Part shown: piece after piece, positions 1 through 11,837 of the stretch
Numbering within the stretch: the stretch's first letter is position 1
Layout: the number at the start of each line of letters is the position of its first letter
NCBI GenBank assembly: GCA_004123355.1
Contig: SCHM01000001.1
Span: 5,944,001-6,008,000 of the forward strand
Direction: 5' to 3'
Length of the DNA: 64,000 bases
DNA from: Amphirosellinia nigrospora
Lineage: Eukaryota; Ascomycota; Sordariomycetes; Xylariales; Xylariaceae
The notes under the pieces: generated by a model
Databases searched by the model: none
What the model saw: only the letters and a program-made list of their open reading frames with translations
What the model was told of the DNA's origin: nothing
Translations under genes and position numbers: made by a program

Positions 1-343
1 TCTTGCTCAGGTTCGGCTCACCCTGTCCTCTCGTACGAGTACGGATTTGAATCAATAGCTGGATCGGTGCGGATTGGTTTTTTTTTGTTTTTTTGTTTTT
101 TCAATTTGGCCTAGACCTCCGTACAGAAAGAACTTCGAACTTTAGTTTCACTTGTATGCGGAAATAAATACGGTAGTGCAGCGCAAAGTTGTACGGCTTA
201 AGGTTTAGTGTCGTGATGACACGATTCGTCGAAGAACATTCGACCGGTTAGAAAAATCAGCTCGCCTTATGTAATCGATAAAGAGTTGGTTACCACCCGA
301 ATAAAAAGGCTTAATGAGCGGCATACCTGGAAATACCGTTGGA

Positions 344-560
344 TCATTTATGGTTGTGCTTTTTAGCGAGTTTTTCGGCTTCTTCGCGTTGGCGTTGCTC
401 GCTCAGCATACAACTTTCGGAAGTTTTATAACCAACTTCAGTTCCTAGGAAGTGGTTTATCACTACCTGCTACAAACGTTTCTTACGGTCTACAGTAGGT
501 ATGCAGCTGGGCTTGCGCAAAAGCGGGGCCAGCTCAGGCTTAAGGACATCATAGTAAAAC
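344..560 (-). pseudogene. Possible 3' end of an unrecognised gene
   Basis: Reading the minus strand from about 560 down to a TGA at 344-346 gives a protein-like C-terminus: a stretch with LKPELAPLLRKPSC, then VINHFLGTEVGYKTSE, then a charged tail SEQRQREEAEKLAKKHNHK. A CTTAG acceptor-like site precedes it at 561-562. The frame is broken by one in-frame TAG at 470-472. The composition and the basic coiled-coil-like tail look coding, but I recognise no family and no good upstream exons. It could be a decayed gene, a gene with a misread base, or chance. Confidence 0.3.
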
Positions 561-1282
561 CTAAGATGTCACAGTGAATAGCACTATAGGTATTTGTGGA
601 AGAAGGAGAAAAAGAACATTGAAGGCATTTACCCTAGCGTTTCCACGAAGAAGTAAAGAGAATGGGAAGAACAGCCGCAGGTTAACCCACCAACTGCTAT
701 CGGTACTCTAGAGTAAATACATCAGGTATTCATGGAAACCTACGTAGCAACTCGCAAATCACTAGGCATCAATATTCAGACATAGTAGGTTTTCATTCTA
801 GCATGTCATGATGTGGCGTAACAAGCCACATAAAAGCCATTGCAATCCAACGGCCGTTTCTAATGACGCGCAGTATAGGTAGTAATACATACCAACTTGG
901 TATGCCAGTACTATCACACGCTTGGCTCGCGTTGTTCCAAATGTTCTTTCCGTGAAGGGGCAAGGTCGAGGTGTATTGATTGTGATGTGTGATGTGGGGA
1001 ACAAGGTGTCGTGACACTTGGGGGGGGGAAGGGGGATTCCCTCGACCCTGGGGGGCCGGCTATCTAAAAAGCTGCCCGTTACTGTACCATAATCCACCAT
1101 GTGATACTTCCAGCATGCTCATAGCCCAGCTTCACCCTCTATAACTGTCTCCTGACTCTAACGAGTTCAGCGGCCAAGCCGGTCAGATACCTAAAGAGCT
1201 GAGGGAGACAGCACTAGGCAGGTTTGCCTCTGATGGAATCGGCCGCACCAGGACTTATTCTTCAAACTGTTTGCCATTCATT
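470..1282. other. Non-coding stretch
   Basis: No gene is supported beyond the fragment that ends near 560. There is a G9 run near 1020. The rest is 3' flank of the RanBP1 gene. Confidence 0.5.
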
Positions 1283-2215
1283 CTAAGAAGTAGCAGCGGC
1301 TTCCTCCTTCTTTTCCTCCTCCGCCTTAGGCTCTTCTTTAGCCTTAGCGGCTTCTTCCTCTTCCGCATCCTTCTCTTCCTTGCCGAAGAGAATCTCATTT
1401 TCCTGCTGAGCCTTCAGCCACGCATCCTTGAATAGCTGAGCATCTAAACCACCAAGTTAGCGACAAGGAAACTGTAGCCTGTCTCCAGTGCGTTACTCAC
1501 TTTCAGCATTGGCCAGGCGGACAGATACAGTGATGGCTTCGGGTTCGCCTTCGCTAACGTCGGCGGCAACGTTCCAGAGCCAGGCACGGTCGCTCGTAGA
1601 CATGGCTGCAATCTTCATGTCAGGGGTGACTAGATGATCAATGTTAGTATCGAGCTCAGGCGAACAACGTAGGGGGAGGTGGACGAACTATAGTGGTTGG
1701 CGCAGACCTTAAGTGTCTTATCACGCCGCATAACTAGTCGGGTCTTTCCGTTCTCCTTATGCTTGAGCAGGCGGAGAGGGCCGGTTCCGCGCTCCTTCCA
1801 CTCGCGAGACTCCTGGACAAATCTGAACATCTTGCATCGCATGTTGAAGACCTGTTCCTCGGATTCCTCGTGTGTAACTGTCTCAACCTGTTCGGTGAGT
1901 TTATGGACGGGCTCGAAGTTGACATCTTCAGACTCGGGGGCTTGTTCCTAGAAATAACGGCATTAGTTCCACATACTGTTATAATCAGGCAAAGCGAGAT
2001 ATAGTCAAAGCCGGAATAGCTCACATCCTCATCACCCTTGGCAGCAGCAGCCTCGCGCTGGGCCTTGGCGCTGCCAGAGACATCGCCACGGTCCTCATCC
2101 TCGTCCTTCTTCTCCTTTTTTGCGCCGCCACCAAACATGGAGAAACAGAGGAAGAGGCGATAGGCTTAGACTCAGCCTCCGGGGCCTTAGACTCCGTGTT
2201 CTCTGCAGAACTCAT
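1283..2215 (-). CDS. YRB1: Ran-binding protein 1 (RanBD domain)
   Basis: RanBP1 homologue that binds Ran-GTP and stimulates RanGAP-mediated hydrolysis in the cytoplasm during nuclear transport. Exons on the minus strand: 2215-2025, 1947-1689, 1629-1501, 1443-1283, with GT-AG introns and matching phases. The N-terminus is acidic and Ala/Lys-rich. The RanBD spans the second and third exons, with [19 protein letters not shown] and [18 protein letters not shown], followed by ITPDMK and the WLWN core. The C-terminal tail is Glu/Lys/Ala-rich. The start ATG at 2215 (MSSAENTES) is the only good one. Its frame is shifted by one base from [10 protein letters not shown] near 2139-2150, where a T run on the coding strand seems one T short. 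I read this as a sequence error because all exons downstream are well conserved. Confidence 0.9.
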
Positions 2216-5200
2216 CTTGGCGATCTTGTTGCGAACGCGCGAACGTGTATTCGGGGTAAATGCGGAATGTGTGAGGGAGCCTAACGCCCAAGAACAGATT
2301 TAGTAAGCTATCGTACCGATCCGGGTGTTGCTTTCGCTACCTGGATAGGCCTATGTCTGATCTGGTCAGGTAAAGGGAAAGTGAATCAGGGTAAACAGGC
2401 AAAATGACAACTAAAAAATAGCGGCGACAAGGGAAATGCCCCGCTCCCCTCAAGAACAGCCCGCGTCACAGAGTGAGACCATGACAGCGAAGACAGAGTT
2501 AGGCAGACATACCGTTTCCTTGTTGCGCTGCGCACGTACGCGAATGACGGTAGAGCTAGCGGTGGTACAGCTGCGGGTGCCTGGCTGAGCGAAGAAAAAA
2601 TAATGCTAGCTAAAGTGTGTACACAATGCAGATGATGAAGATCGTGGTGGGTGGATGGATGGGTTGTTTGTGGGTTGGTAAGGTAGGTATGCAAACGCGG
2701 GGGCGAAGAGGGCGGAACTTGAAATTGTTCAAATTGCCCCTCGTGCAATCGACAAATGGGTAAGAGGGGTAGGAGAGCCACTGATGCCGCTAATAGCTGT
2801 CCACTAGCAGGTGGCTACTCCTGCTGTACGCCATCATACATACAGTACCGAAGCAGGACCTAAGGCATGTACAGCCTATACCTAGGCGTAGGTGGGTCAC
2901 ATTTGGAGTGCTTGGGCAGCAAATTTTAGTGTTCCAGATCACACCTGGGCAGTTCGAATGGGTAATGATAGCAGTGGGGCACCATTCCTTATCGTTCCAA
3001 TTAGATTCCGCGATTTGTAGCCTTCCTCTGAAGAACCTGTTTATACCAAAATTGACCATTATCCTTGGCAATTGGATGCAAAGTGCAAATGGAAAAGATT
3101 ATATACTGTGTGACGGCTTGGCAAGCAGCTCTTCGGGCCGCTAACAGCCCGACAGCGTTAACAACAAGCTGGCCAGGCATCCACCCTACCTAGGTAGCAT
3201 GTCCTACCTACTTACTTACCTAGGCTAGGCCCTTAGCTGCGCTGCTAATAGTATACCTAGGTAGCTTTTATAGACCGCTGCCGGCCCCAACCACTGCGCT
3301 CTAAGCTGTCACACCGTATATAAGCTTTTATATTTGCACTTTGCATTATTGCTAAGGGCAATGGTCGATTTTATACAGAACCGAAGCCCAAAATCGACTC
3401 GTTCCTACTAGGTCTACTAGATCTACTGTAGTTCGATAGTTAAGTTTATCAACAACTTCGCTGGACATTTCAATTTGCCAATTTGATAGCAAAGGTATAC
3501 GTAGTAATTATCGTATGGTGACGTGTGGAATTTCTAATGTTCAACCCCGAGTGGGAGTTTTTAAAGGCAAGGAAGTCTCTTCAAAAACATGCACTATCCT
3601 ACCATTTCCCAACCAAACCCGTACCTTCTTGATAGCATCGCTAGTTTTAACTTATGTTTTCGTTCTGGTTCCGTAAATAATCGCTCGCATAGGCTGCGCC
3701 TTCCAATTCATCCCTATCCTTGCTGCCACGAATATGACAACATGCTGAGACTCGAGGAATAACTCGAAGAGAATAATAAAGAATCGTTCCGCGTTGTAGT
3801 AAGCTTGTCAGGTGTCAAGGGCGAAGTAGTCCCGTTATCGCTCGAGCGTAAGTAGTTTAACTTTGTCGGTGACTTTGTGAGTTTTCTTCCATTGTCCGCC
3901 ATCAATTATATGACTTTAAAATCCATGCCGTTGCCTGTCGGGTTTGGGATTTTGGGGGAAAAGCATCGTCTGAGTGAGGATGCAACAATATCGGTGGCGA
4001 GTTACTGTTGTCCAGTGGTAATTTCAGTTTGCTAAACAGGCACCTAACATTAATGAAATTAGCCGAATTACTCTCATTTTCTACAGTTAGCGACTCATAG
4101 GGCTCGATCGGTAGGACGTAGATAACGTTTCCGACAAATAGCATAACCCGTATTTCAACCACTTGTGTTGATCTTCTGATGTGTAAACATATTTGCAACT
4201 GTTTGAGGTAGATTTCGACCAAGAACCATTAATAAATAGCTAATCGCGTTGAGTAAATAAAGATGAAACGTATTAGTCAACAGCAGCAATTTATAAATAC
4301 TATTCCCAGCATATAGTCAATTGCAAATAATTGCTCGCGAAGGACTGCCACGTCTGGTATCCCGAGGAAGAGGGGCCGTGGGGAGCTTGACCGAGCTTCT
4401 GGGTTCGGGAATAACCGCATGCATGATTGACACCTGCCTACCTGAAATATAGCCTTGATTCAACCGCATACTACTATCGTGCTCGTATATTCAAGAAGGT
4501 TGAGAAGCCGGAGTTGGCTGCTCAGAATCTACTCTGGCAGTTCCGATAGCATGTGACAGCACACGAAACTCGTCAACGGTCATAGCGCAGCAGCAAGCAT
4601 ACCTAACCTGGTGCTGTATGGATTTTAGCATCTTCTAGTCTACCCCATGTAATACGGAAGAGGAGCCCGAGCGCCGAGGTTGCAGGATCAGCCACATGAA
4701 TTTTCCAGCAAGCTTATCTTCAGTGTCCCCATTCGCTGGGGCCGTGCCAGTAGCAAGTGGAACGTCGCCATGAGTTGAGATATATATACTTACACTACTT
4801 ATGTCGCGAGAGTTGGTCACTATTCAAGGTTGGTGACAAATCCCCTTAACCATGGATCGAAACACGATGGCCGTTGTCAGAATCGGACTCGGGGATCGTC
4901 AGATACCGACTTGAGTGGGACTTTCTCTGCTATCCGGGGCCTACCGGGGTTAGAGCTGGGTAGGTATTATTGGTTTTTACAGGCCCAGCTCAGCTCAATT
5001 GGATCATAATACCCATTACCAACGAATACTGGGGTAATAACGTGTGATGAGCCGTGTCAAGATCCAACCATTGTTTCACTGTTCTGGCACGCTTACTCGG
5101 AAGCTTCCTAGCAGGCTCCTCTTCCAGTACTTCATATGTAAGGTACCATTACCGGAATACCGGCCTCAAGTACTCCAGTTTAGCTACCGTACGCTAGATG

Positions 5201-6027
5201 GCATGTACCGAGGTATCTACGCCACCAGCCATCATACTAAGTAGGTAGATGAGGTGCCAAGTTCCCTCCCTCCCCAGGTTGTATCGAGGAGCTAGACTGT
5301 CAACTTCAACTTTCTTGCAAATATATCGTGGTCGAAATTCCACAATTGAATTGCCTCGGCCTGGCTTGTGCTCCACGTCTATTCAATTCATCCATCATCT
5401 ATCATCCGTCACACATCATCACACTGCATCGGCACGGTGATCATCGCAATCCCCCTGTATTGCGTACTTTATAAGTAACAACCCAAGCAAGCAATTGAGC
5501 GTTGTTGAGCTTAGGCTGTATGCCAGGCACCGTGTAGTACGCGCGAGGTTGCATCATCTAAACCGCTACAGCCATATTCATTGTGGTAAGGGCTCCCAAT
5601 CAGACGGCGAAACCCAAGTTGTGGTTCGTTGGTAAAGCACAATCGCCCTGTCGCGATACGGAATGTACAAAATCAAAATCGAGTAATTCAGCTGGGCAGA
5701 GGAGCAGAGGGGTAGGGCTGGTTTATTAACATCGGGCCAGCCGGGATCAGTCAGCTTGTCTTTTCCCTGCACCGCACCATGACCGGCGCTCATTTTACGC
5801 CTTTTCCACGATTCTCGAAATCTACGAATTGCTGTCCGCATTCGACGCTCAACGTAACGGTGCCCCTTCCCACCGTTCGATGGCTTGTGGAGGTGTCGGT
5901 CAGATCAGATATGTAATCTGAATAAGCCTTACCGTAACTACCGAAGCGAGCGCAATCCGTGCCTCTGATTTGTTACCCCTTACTGACACCGCGCTGGATA
6001 CTGAAAGCTGCTTAGCGTCCTTCCACT
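2216..6027. other. Long gene-free region with CCTAGGTA-type tracts
   Basis: No open frame here resembles a known protein. 2216-2780 is probably the promoter and 5' leader of the RanBP1 gene. At 3180-3260 there are repeated (T)ACCTAGGTA and CCTACCTA tracts, as at 10985-11050 and elsewhere. The remainder is of ordinary composition with no tRNA or transposon ends that I can see. Confidence 0.5.
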
Positions 6028-7968
6028 ATGGTATATTGTGGCAAGGCTTCGCAGGGTTGCCAAAGCTGTCGTACCCGCCGCATCAAGGTATGTGTCTCTC
6101 CAGTCCGCCTATATAGTGCGCCTCTCTTTCATTGTCCTATTTGCACTGATATGCCGACTCAACCTGTTCTCTTCCATGCCGTAATGTGCTGAAGCGGCGG
6201 GAGGGTGTGGCCATCCTATATCTCGCGATCCCTGACTATATTGACGAGCTACTAACATTTTGTCCGACCTCAAAAGTGTGATAAGAAAAGCCCGGAATGT
6301 TCCCAGTGCATTCGAGTAGGCAAGAGGTGTCCCGGATATCGCGACCAGTTGTCCCTCCTTTTTCGGGATGAAAGCAGCAAGGTCATCCAAAGGGCGCACG
6401 CCCAATGGGGAACAGGAACCCCAGGATCACCGCCCGACGGTGGCTCAGAATCCTCACCTCACTCAGAACCTGCCACCTCTATTCCGTTAAACCGTCGCAA
6501 TTCTTATGCACCGGCCGGGCCCGTGCCGCTGGCGCCTGCCGCTACGGCGCAGGATACTATAACGTCGAGGATACCCCGAAGAGTAGAGCCGAATTTAGAT
6601 CAGCGCGGCCTCAAATTTTACGTGGAGCGATATCTATTGAATCATCCTGATTCTCCACGAACACCAGAACTTATGGACCTATATTTCGGCAACGATGAAT
6701 CGATACGCAATGTAATGATTGCTGTAGGTTTGGCTGGTATGTCAAACTTACTCGGAAATAAGAGCATGAGTCTGGCTGCGCGGTCTAAGTATGTTACCGC
6801 TTTAAAGCAGACAGGTCAGTTGATCGCTGGTGCATCTCGTGACCCTCGATCTATCGTAAAACCTCTCAGGTCTATTGTGACACTTGCGCTATTCGAAGTA
6901 CGACATTTTTTCTAAATCTACAACGATAACATGCTAATCGACACAGGTTGTCCAAGGCAAAGGATCGAAAGTCTCGGCAGGCTCGGCAAACACTCATGTA
7001 CATGGTGCTGTCGCCCTCATGCGGTCTGTTCTACCCGTGCCAAACTCGCCTAATGGTGGTGCTCGCGGTGTGCTTCAACTCATGTTCTCCATGGTAAATC
7101 CGGTCACATAAATCAGTCGTAATGCTTCGCTCAATCTAATCTCAACATAGTTTATACCTTCTCAAATGACTGATACGCCTCTGCCTTCGGGTTTCTTTGA
7201 GTGCCTCAAGCTGTGCAAGTTGTTGCTTCAAGGCTGCTCCGAGTCTTGTGCTGTTGAGTTAGCATTCGCAACCGCTCGCCTCCTACAGTTGCTTCTTGCT
7301 GCTGATCGAGCAATCTCCCTCGACGACCAGCAAGAAACCGACGACCTAATCCAACAGTTTCTGACATTAGAGGCAGTATTCGACCACACTGAACAGAAAT
7401 TACACGCAGCCTATCCCTTCGTAGAGCATCAGAGCGATCAGTTCTCCCCGCACTTTTCCGGGGCAAGTGGCATAGCTATAGCGAGATATGGGGGGCCCGG
7501 ATATGGAACCATTTCCGGTGGGCTCGACTTCTGCTCGGGGAGTATATCATCAAATTCACGATTAAATATCCTCGCTCAAGCGCCCGGTGTATCCCGCCTC
7601 CACACAAAGTTCGGTGCTACTCTACCATCGAGCGAACAGCTGAGGAGATGCTGGTCAGCACGCCTTCCCATTGGCATCATCCCGCGCTCGACGAAGCTAC
7701 CGCGAAGAAATACGACGCCCCGGGACAAGGCGGTGCCGGCGCAGCAGGGCTACCCAGTCTCTTGTGGCATCTCAAGATCTCGGGCTGTGCGCCGAATGTA
7801 CCTCCGGAGTTTTGGAACTGGGCCTACGATCTTTTACAGGTAGTTTGGAAAAACATGGGGATGCAACACGCTCAGGCACTGGCAGAGGTCATGGAAGAAC
7901 ATCGAAAAACGCTCCAAACGCCGATGAGCGATAGACCGCCCATGGCTATTAACCGAGTGATGTTATGA
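6028..7968 (+). CDS. Zn(II)2Cys6 transcription factor
   Basis: Fungal-specific nuclear regulator. Exons: 6028-6087, 6277-6897, 6947-7093, 7151-7968. The binuclear zinc cluster is split by intron 1 and reads CQSCRTRRIK then CDKKSPECSQCIRVGKRCPG, near residues 10-40. A Ser/Pro-rich linker follows, then an all-alpha middle region of the Fungal_trans_2 type with LLLQGCSESCAVELAFATARL. The C-terminal part contains HSYSEIWGARIWNHFRWARLL, a hallmark of this class. A one-base frame break lies near 7454-7464 in a TTTTCCGGGG context. Without it the frame runs through to MAINRVML at the stop. Intron 1 has a CTAAC branch site at 6251-6257. Target genes are unknown. Confidence 0.85.
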
Positions 7969-8791
7969 CGACGGGGGTGTGGTTCCGGAATATTTGAACC
8001 TCGGTCTCAAACAGACGAGAACAAAACACAAAGAAAAAAAAGGAAGAAAAGAAAAGGAGGGAGTGTACTAAACAGTGTGAAACTAATGATTGGCACCGGT
8101 CGTTCATTTATAAAAAAGATAATAATAAAAAAGGAATACTCAGGCTGGGCCCCAGTCAGTCATGTAAAACTGTGTTGGATATACGGAATGTAGCTTAGCG
8201 ATAGGACGGGTTGTATTTTAGTTTGTGGATCAATACTCCATCTACCATCTATCTACTACTGATGGCACGTTCACGCACAACTAATGGCAAGATGTTGTGA
8301 GATGTTTTATTCCCGCAGTATTAGCTTTCATACTTTCGTCCTATACTTCTCGAGTAATACGAGAATTGCACATGAAATCCAGAGGCAAGTCATTTTTAGT
8401 CAGATGATTTTTCTGGGAACCCAGCATAGCTTCTCTGCAGACTTAATCACCAGCATACAACTCCTAGCTCGGCCTCAATGTATTGATACCCATATGAATA
8501 GCACAAATACAATAGAGGTGGAGGATCAGCACCAAACCTGTTGCGATTCTGATGTTCATCTAGTTCATACATAGCTGGTGCATTAGGCGTGGACGCCGCT
8601 GCCACCCAGTTCGGTTATTGTGCTCATGGTCAACCACGTGCAGTCGGGTACTTGTTTGTCATTGTAGACAAGGTTAGTCTGAACAGCATGTTCGTCTCAG
8701 AGCAGTTATTTTCGTTTACTTCGCGTCAAGTGCCCTATGCTCGAGGCAGACGATAGACACTTGATGTTATGCGAAGGTCCTTACACCACCT
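7969..8791. other. 3' flank, nothing recognised
   Basis: A-rich tract at 8020-8060, then AT-rich sequence. I see no gene, RNA or repeat. Confidence 0.5.
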
Positions 8792-9538
8792 TCATGGACT
8801 ATTCTGACCATACACAGGAGTCTCCTTGACATGTAATCTTAGGTGTGCCATATGGTCATCAGGAGGTGTGGGGCAGATGCGATGGATGTAGAGAAGAATA
8901 AGAGACAACAGCATGTCAACGCATCGGCAGCTGACACAGCAGATTATAAAAACAAGAGGTAGCAATAGACGAACGATGGTGTCTATGCCTTCCAATTCAT
9001 CTCTAGTAAGCATCCTCGTGAAGTTGGAGTTAGGTGTTGGTCCCTCGGCGCTCTCGGCGACTGGAGTACTCGTTGGCGGGAGGGCTTTCTCGGTCGACAC
9101 TAGCCCCAAACCTGATGGTGAATCAATAGTAGCCATGGACACCGTAGTTTCGAGCGTCGGCATTAAAAGGATACCTCTCGAGGCAGCCCGGGTGGCAGGG
9201 GTAGTACTGGGTGCAGATGTACAAGCCTCCCTGTGAGCTGGCGCGACTGCTCGTCAAGTATCGTACACACGGGGGCACCGTCATCAAGCTCGTCCAACGA
9301 AGCCTTGGGGATAGCACATGTTGTCGAAATCGCTTATCTCTTGACTCGTAGAGATGGCGATAATTTCTGGGGTATCCGTAGCCGGTGGACGGAGCTCGTG
9401 ACGCTGTAAGCCACAAGCAGTGTTCTCAGAGCAGCAAATGAGTGATGTTTCGCGAGTTGGCAGGATAGGTGTGATGTTGGCGCGGTAGCACATCTGGCTC
9501 ATGGCGAATGGCCAGCCGCTGTTGCTACACTGAGCCAT
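8792..9538 (-). CDS. Cys-rich fungal protein with one membrane segment
   Basis: The frame from ATG 9538 begins MAQCSNSGWPFAMSQMCYR and carries LICCSENTACGL, resembling the small Cys-rich N-terminal region of many uncharacterised fungal wall or membrane proteins. After a Ser/Thr/Pro-rich stretch (CTSAPSTTPATRAAS) comes a hydrophobic segment near the C-terminus with RLLLPLVFIICC and LLSLILLYI, then a short tail ending at 8792. Two frame changes, near 9300 (CCCCAAGG) and 9245, are needed to join the parts. They could be introns that I cannot resolve or base errors. No signal peptide is clear. I do not recognise the family. Confidence 0.4.
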
Positions 9539-11837
9539 CTTCTTCGTTACTAGGTGAAAGTGGTGGATAGTTGCTGGGCATGAATTTCCCTGTATTTGCC
9601 GAGTTGTGTTGGTATTCATATAAGAGCTAGCAAGCAGGCATAGGTCCCGGAACGAGCATCTACTAAAGCTATGCATTCTTCTAATTCTCTCCGTGGCCTT
9701 CCTAGCTTAGGCTTGTCTCATCTGTGTTTTAATTATATAAGTACCCTTTGTGTAGTACAGGATGGCTCCTGACATACTTCTTATATCTTAACGATATTCA
9801 TAAAGAACCTTATTATTTTATGACCGGAGGACTTACCATCCAGCATTGTATATGTAACTATTATGACACATGACCATATTCTGGAAGTAACAAGAGCTCA
9901 ATGCATAGTTTCTTTGAGTTCAACAGTACCGGCGAAGACAACTTATTCGTGTATATAATATAAAATACATGGTTAATACCATTTCGATGGAAGATTCTCG
10001 TTGTTCATTTGATTCAGGCGTAACCTTCTACTGTATAGAGTTCCTTCATTTCCCACATACTTGCCTCACAATGTAAGTATACCTAAAAGGGACACCGCGT
10101 CAAAGTCCAATAAATCCACTATATGTATCATATAGTATAGAGTAGACCTTTAACCGCATGTCAAGAGCCCCGTCCTTGAGGTAGGTTATATATACCTGTC
10201 ATTGGGTAAAGGTCTATTAAACCGTGCCTATGAACTAATTCGGCTATATAGGGAATACTATTTATTATCCAATTTCTCATTCGCCTTGTGAGGTGCGGTT
10301 TAACAGTTATCTTTTATTGTATTAGGATCAGCTAGGTCGGTTAGATGTCTGTCAACAGGATGGAAATAAGTCCTTCTATTAAATCACGTCAATTGTATGC
10401 TTGTCTAGTAAATACAATATCACTTATAAACAGTATTAGAAAGCTAGTATAACTACTACAGAAGAGAAACCGGGTGATGAAGAAGCTCGGGTCTACTCGG
10501 GCCTTGGCCCTAGGTATCAGGTTGCACACCATGCCTTGGCGGTAACTAAAACCCTTCCTACCTACCTAAAAGTAAACAAAGCTGGAGACATGGATTGGGT
10601 CAATTAAAGATGGCAAGCAAGCAGATAAATAATGTGAGCAATCAATTCTGGGTTAATTATGAGTTCTTTTTTTAGATGCGATGGGTTAATTCAGAACAGG
10701 TCTCATTTCTTTTACTCAAGAAACGCATGTCCCACATGCCGAAAATAACCCGACTGTGAACATCCATCTACACATTGAACTGTGGAGATAGTTCTTTCAT
10801 CCCACCTGGCAGCAATGCACGGCGCGCACGAGCAGCGCAAACGGACAGGTCAAGCAAAATGCCGGGGGTGGGGCAGGCATCCTCGAGACCTGATGCAGAG
10901 AGCTTCCGTAAACACCTGTGAACCTTGCCCTCGAGGAAAAAAAAACGTTCGGTACCTAACGTTCACTAACATTCGACCCCCATCACCTACCTAGGTAGGT
11001 ACCCTCCCCCCAACTCCTCCCCTACCTGTCTCTACCTTACCTAAAGTCCGTCCTGCCTTAGGTTAGGTACTTCCCCATCTCGGATAGATCTACCTATCGC
11101 CCACCCTGCTGCTTGCCTGCGTCGACCTCCCCCAATCTCGCGTCGCCACCACATTGCCCTCTTTGTGTCCAGATACACTAGATACCTACTTACCTACATC
11201 CCACAAGCCCCTTCTCCGTCGACTGATAGCAACACACAACTTCAAGTGTAAGCTTTGCCCGCGCCATCTCTCCCCTCCCCGTCGACCTTGCAACAGCGCG
11301 CCGTCGCGTTTTACGTTTTACCTGCTCCAACTCTATCGGCCCAATCTCCTTGCTACCTTCTTCATCCCGCCCTCTGCCGACCGTCACCCACACTCATCTA
11401 CTTTCCCCGTCTTTGTCTTTGTCTTTGCCTCCTCGACTCTAATTCTGATTCATCTCGCCCAGCCGACAGCTACGATTGCGGCTTCCATCTTTTCTTCACA
11501 TACTACAAGCTGAATAGCGGCGTATCTCTGTCCCGAGACATCTTTTCTTCCAATTTTCACCGCACTCTTTGCTTGTCCATTGTTTATCGTGAGGCGCCTG
11601 TTCCACTTGCCTGCGCTTCTATCTGCATCTAAACCCTGGGCCTAGGTATGTCTAGTTGTATAATTCGCATCGTCTTTTTCATGTGTAGCTTCTTATCTTG
11701 AATTGGAACTCATCAACTCTATTCTAGTTACTTGACGAGGCCATTAATAATCCGATATTCATCACCTGGATTTCGCAAGAGATCCCCCACATTCACTGAG
11801 CGCACGACCTCCCGAAACCCTCGCGGGCATCGCAATC
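9539..11837. other. AT-rich intergenic region and long CT-rich leader
   Basis: 9700-10480 is AT-rich with no coding potential. 10550-11060 carries repeated CCTACCTA/ACCTAGGT tracts. 11100-11640 is strongly pyrimidine-rich, as expected for the promoter and 5' leader of a highly expressed fungal gene. A possible 5'-UTR intron runs 11646-11727 (GTATGT...CTAG). Confidence 0.45.

Noticed and set aside
1-60. Possible large-subunit rRNA end (CTCTCGTACGAG)
   Set aside because: Only about 10 bases resemble the conserved loop; the flanks do not match an rRNA, so I see it as chance.
2386-2781. 131-residue minus open frame upstream of YRB1
   Set aside because: Low-complexity Ser/Leu/Pro/His composition from CT-rich leader DNA; no domain.
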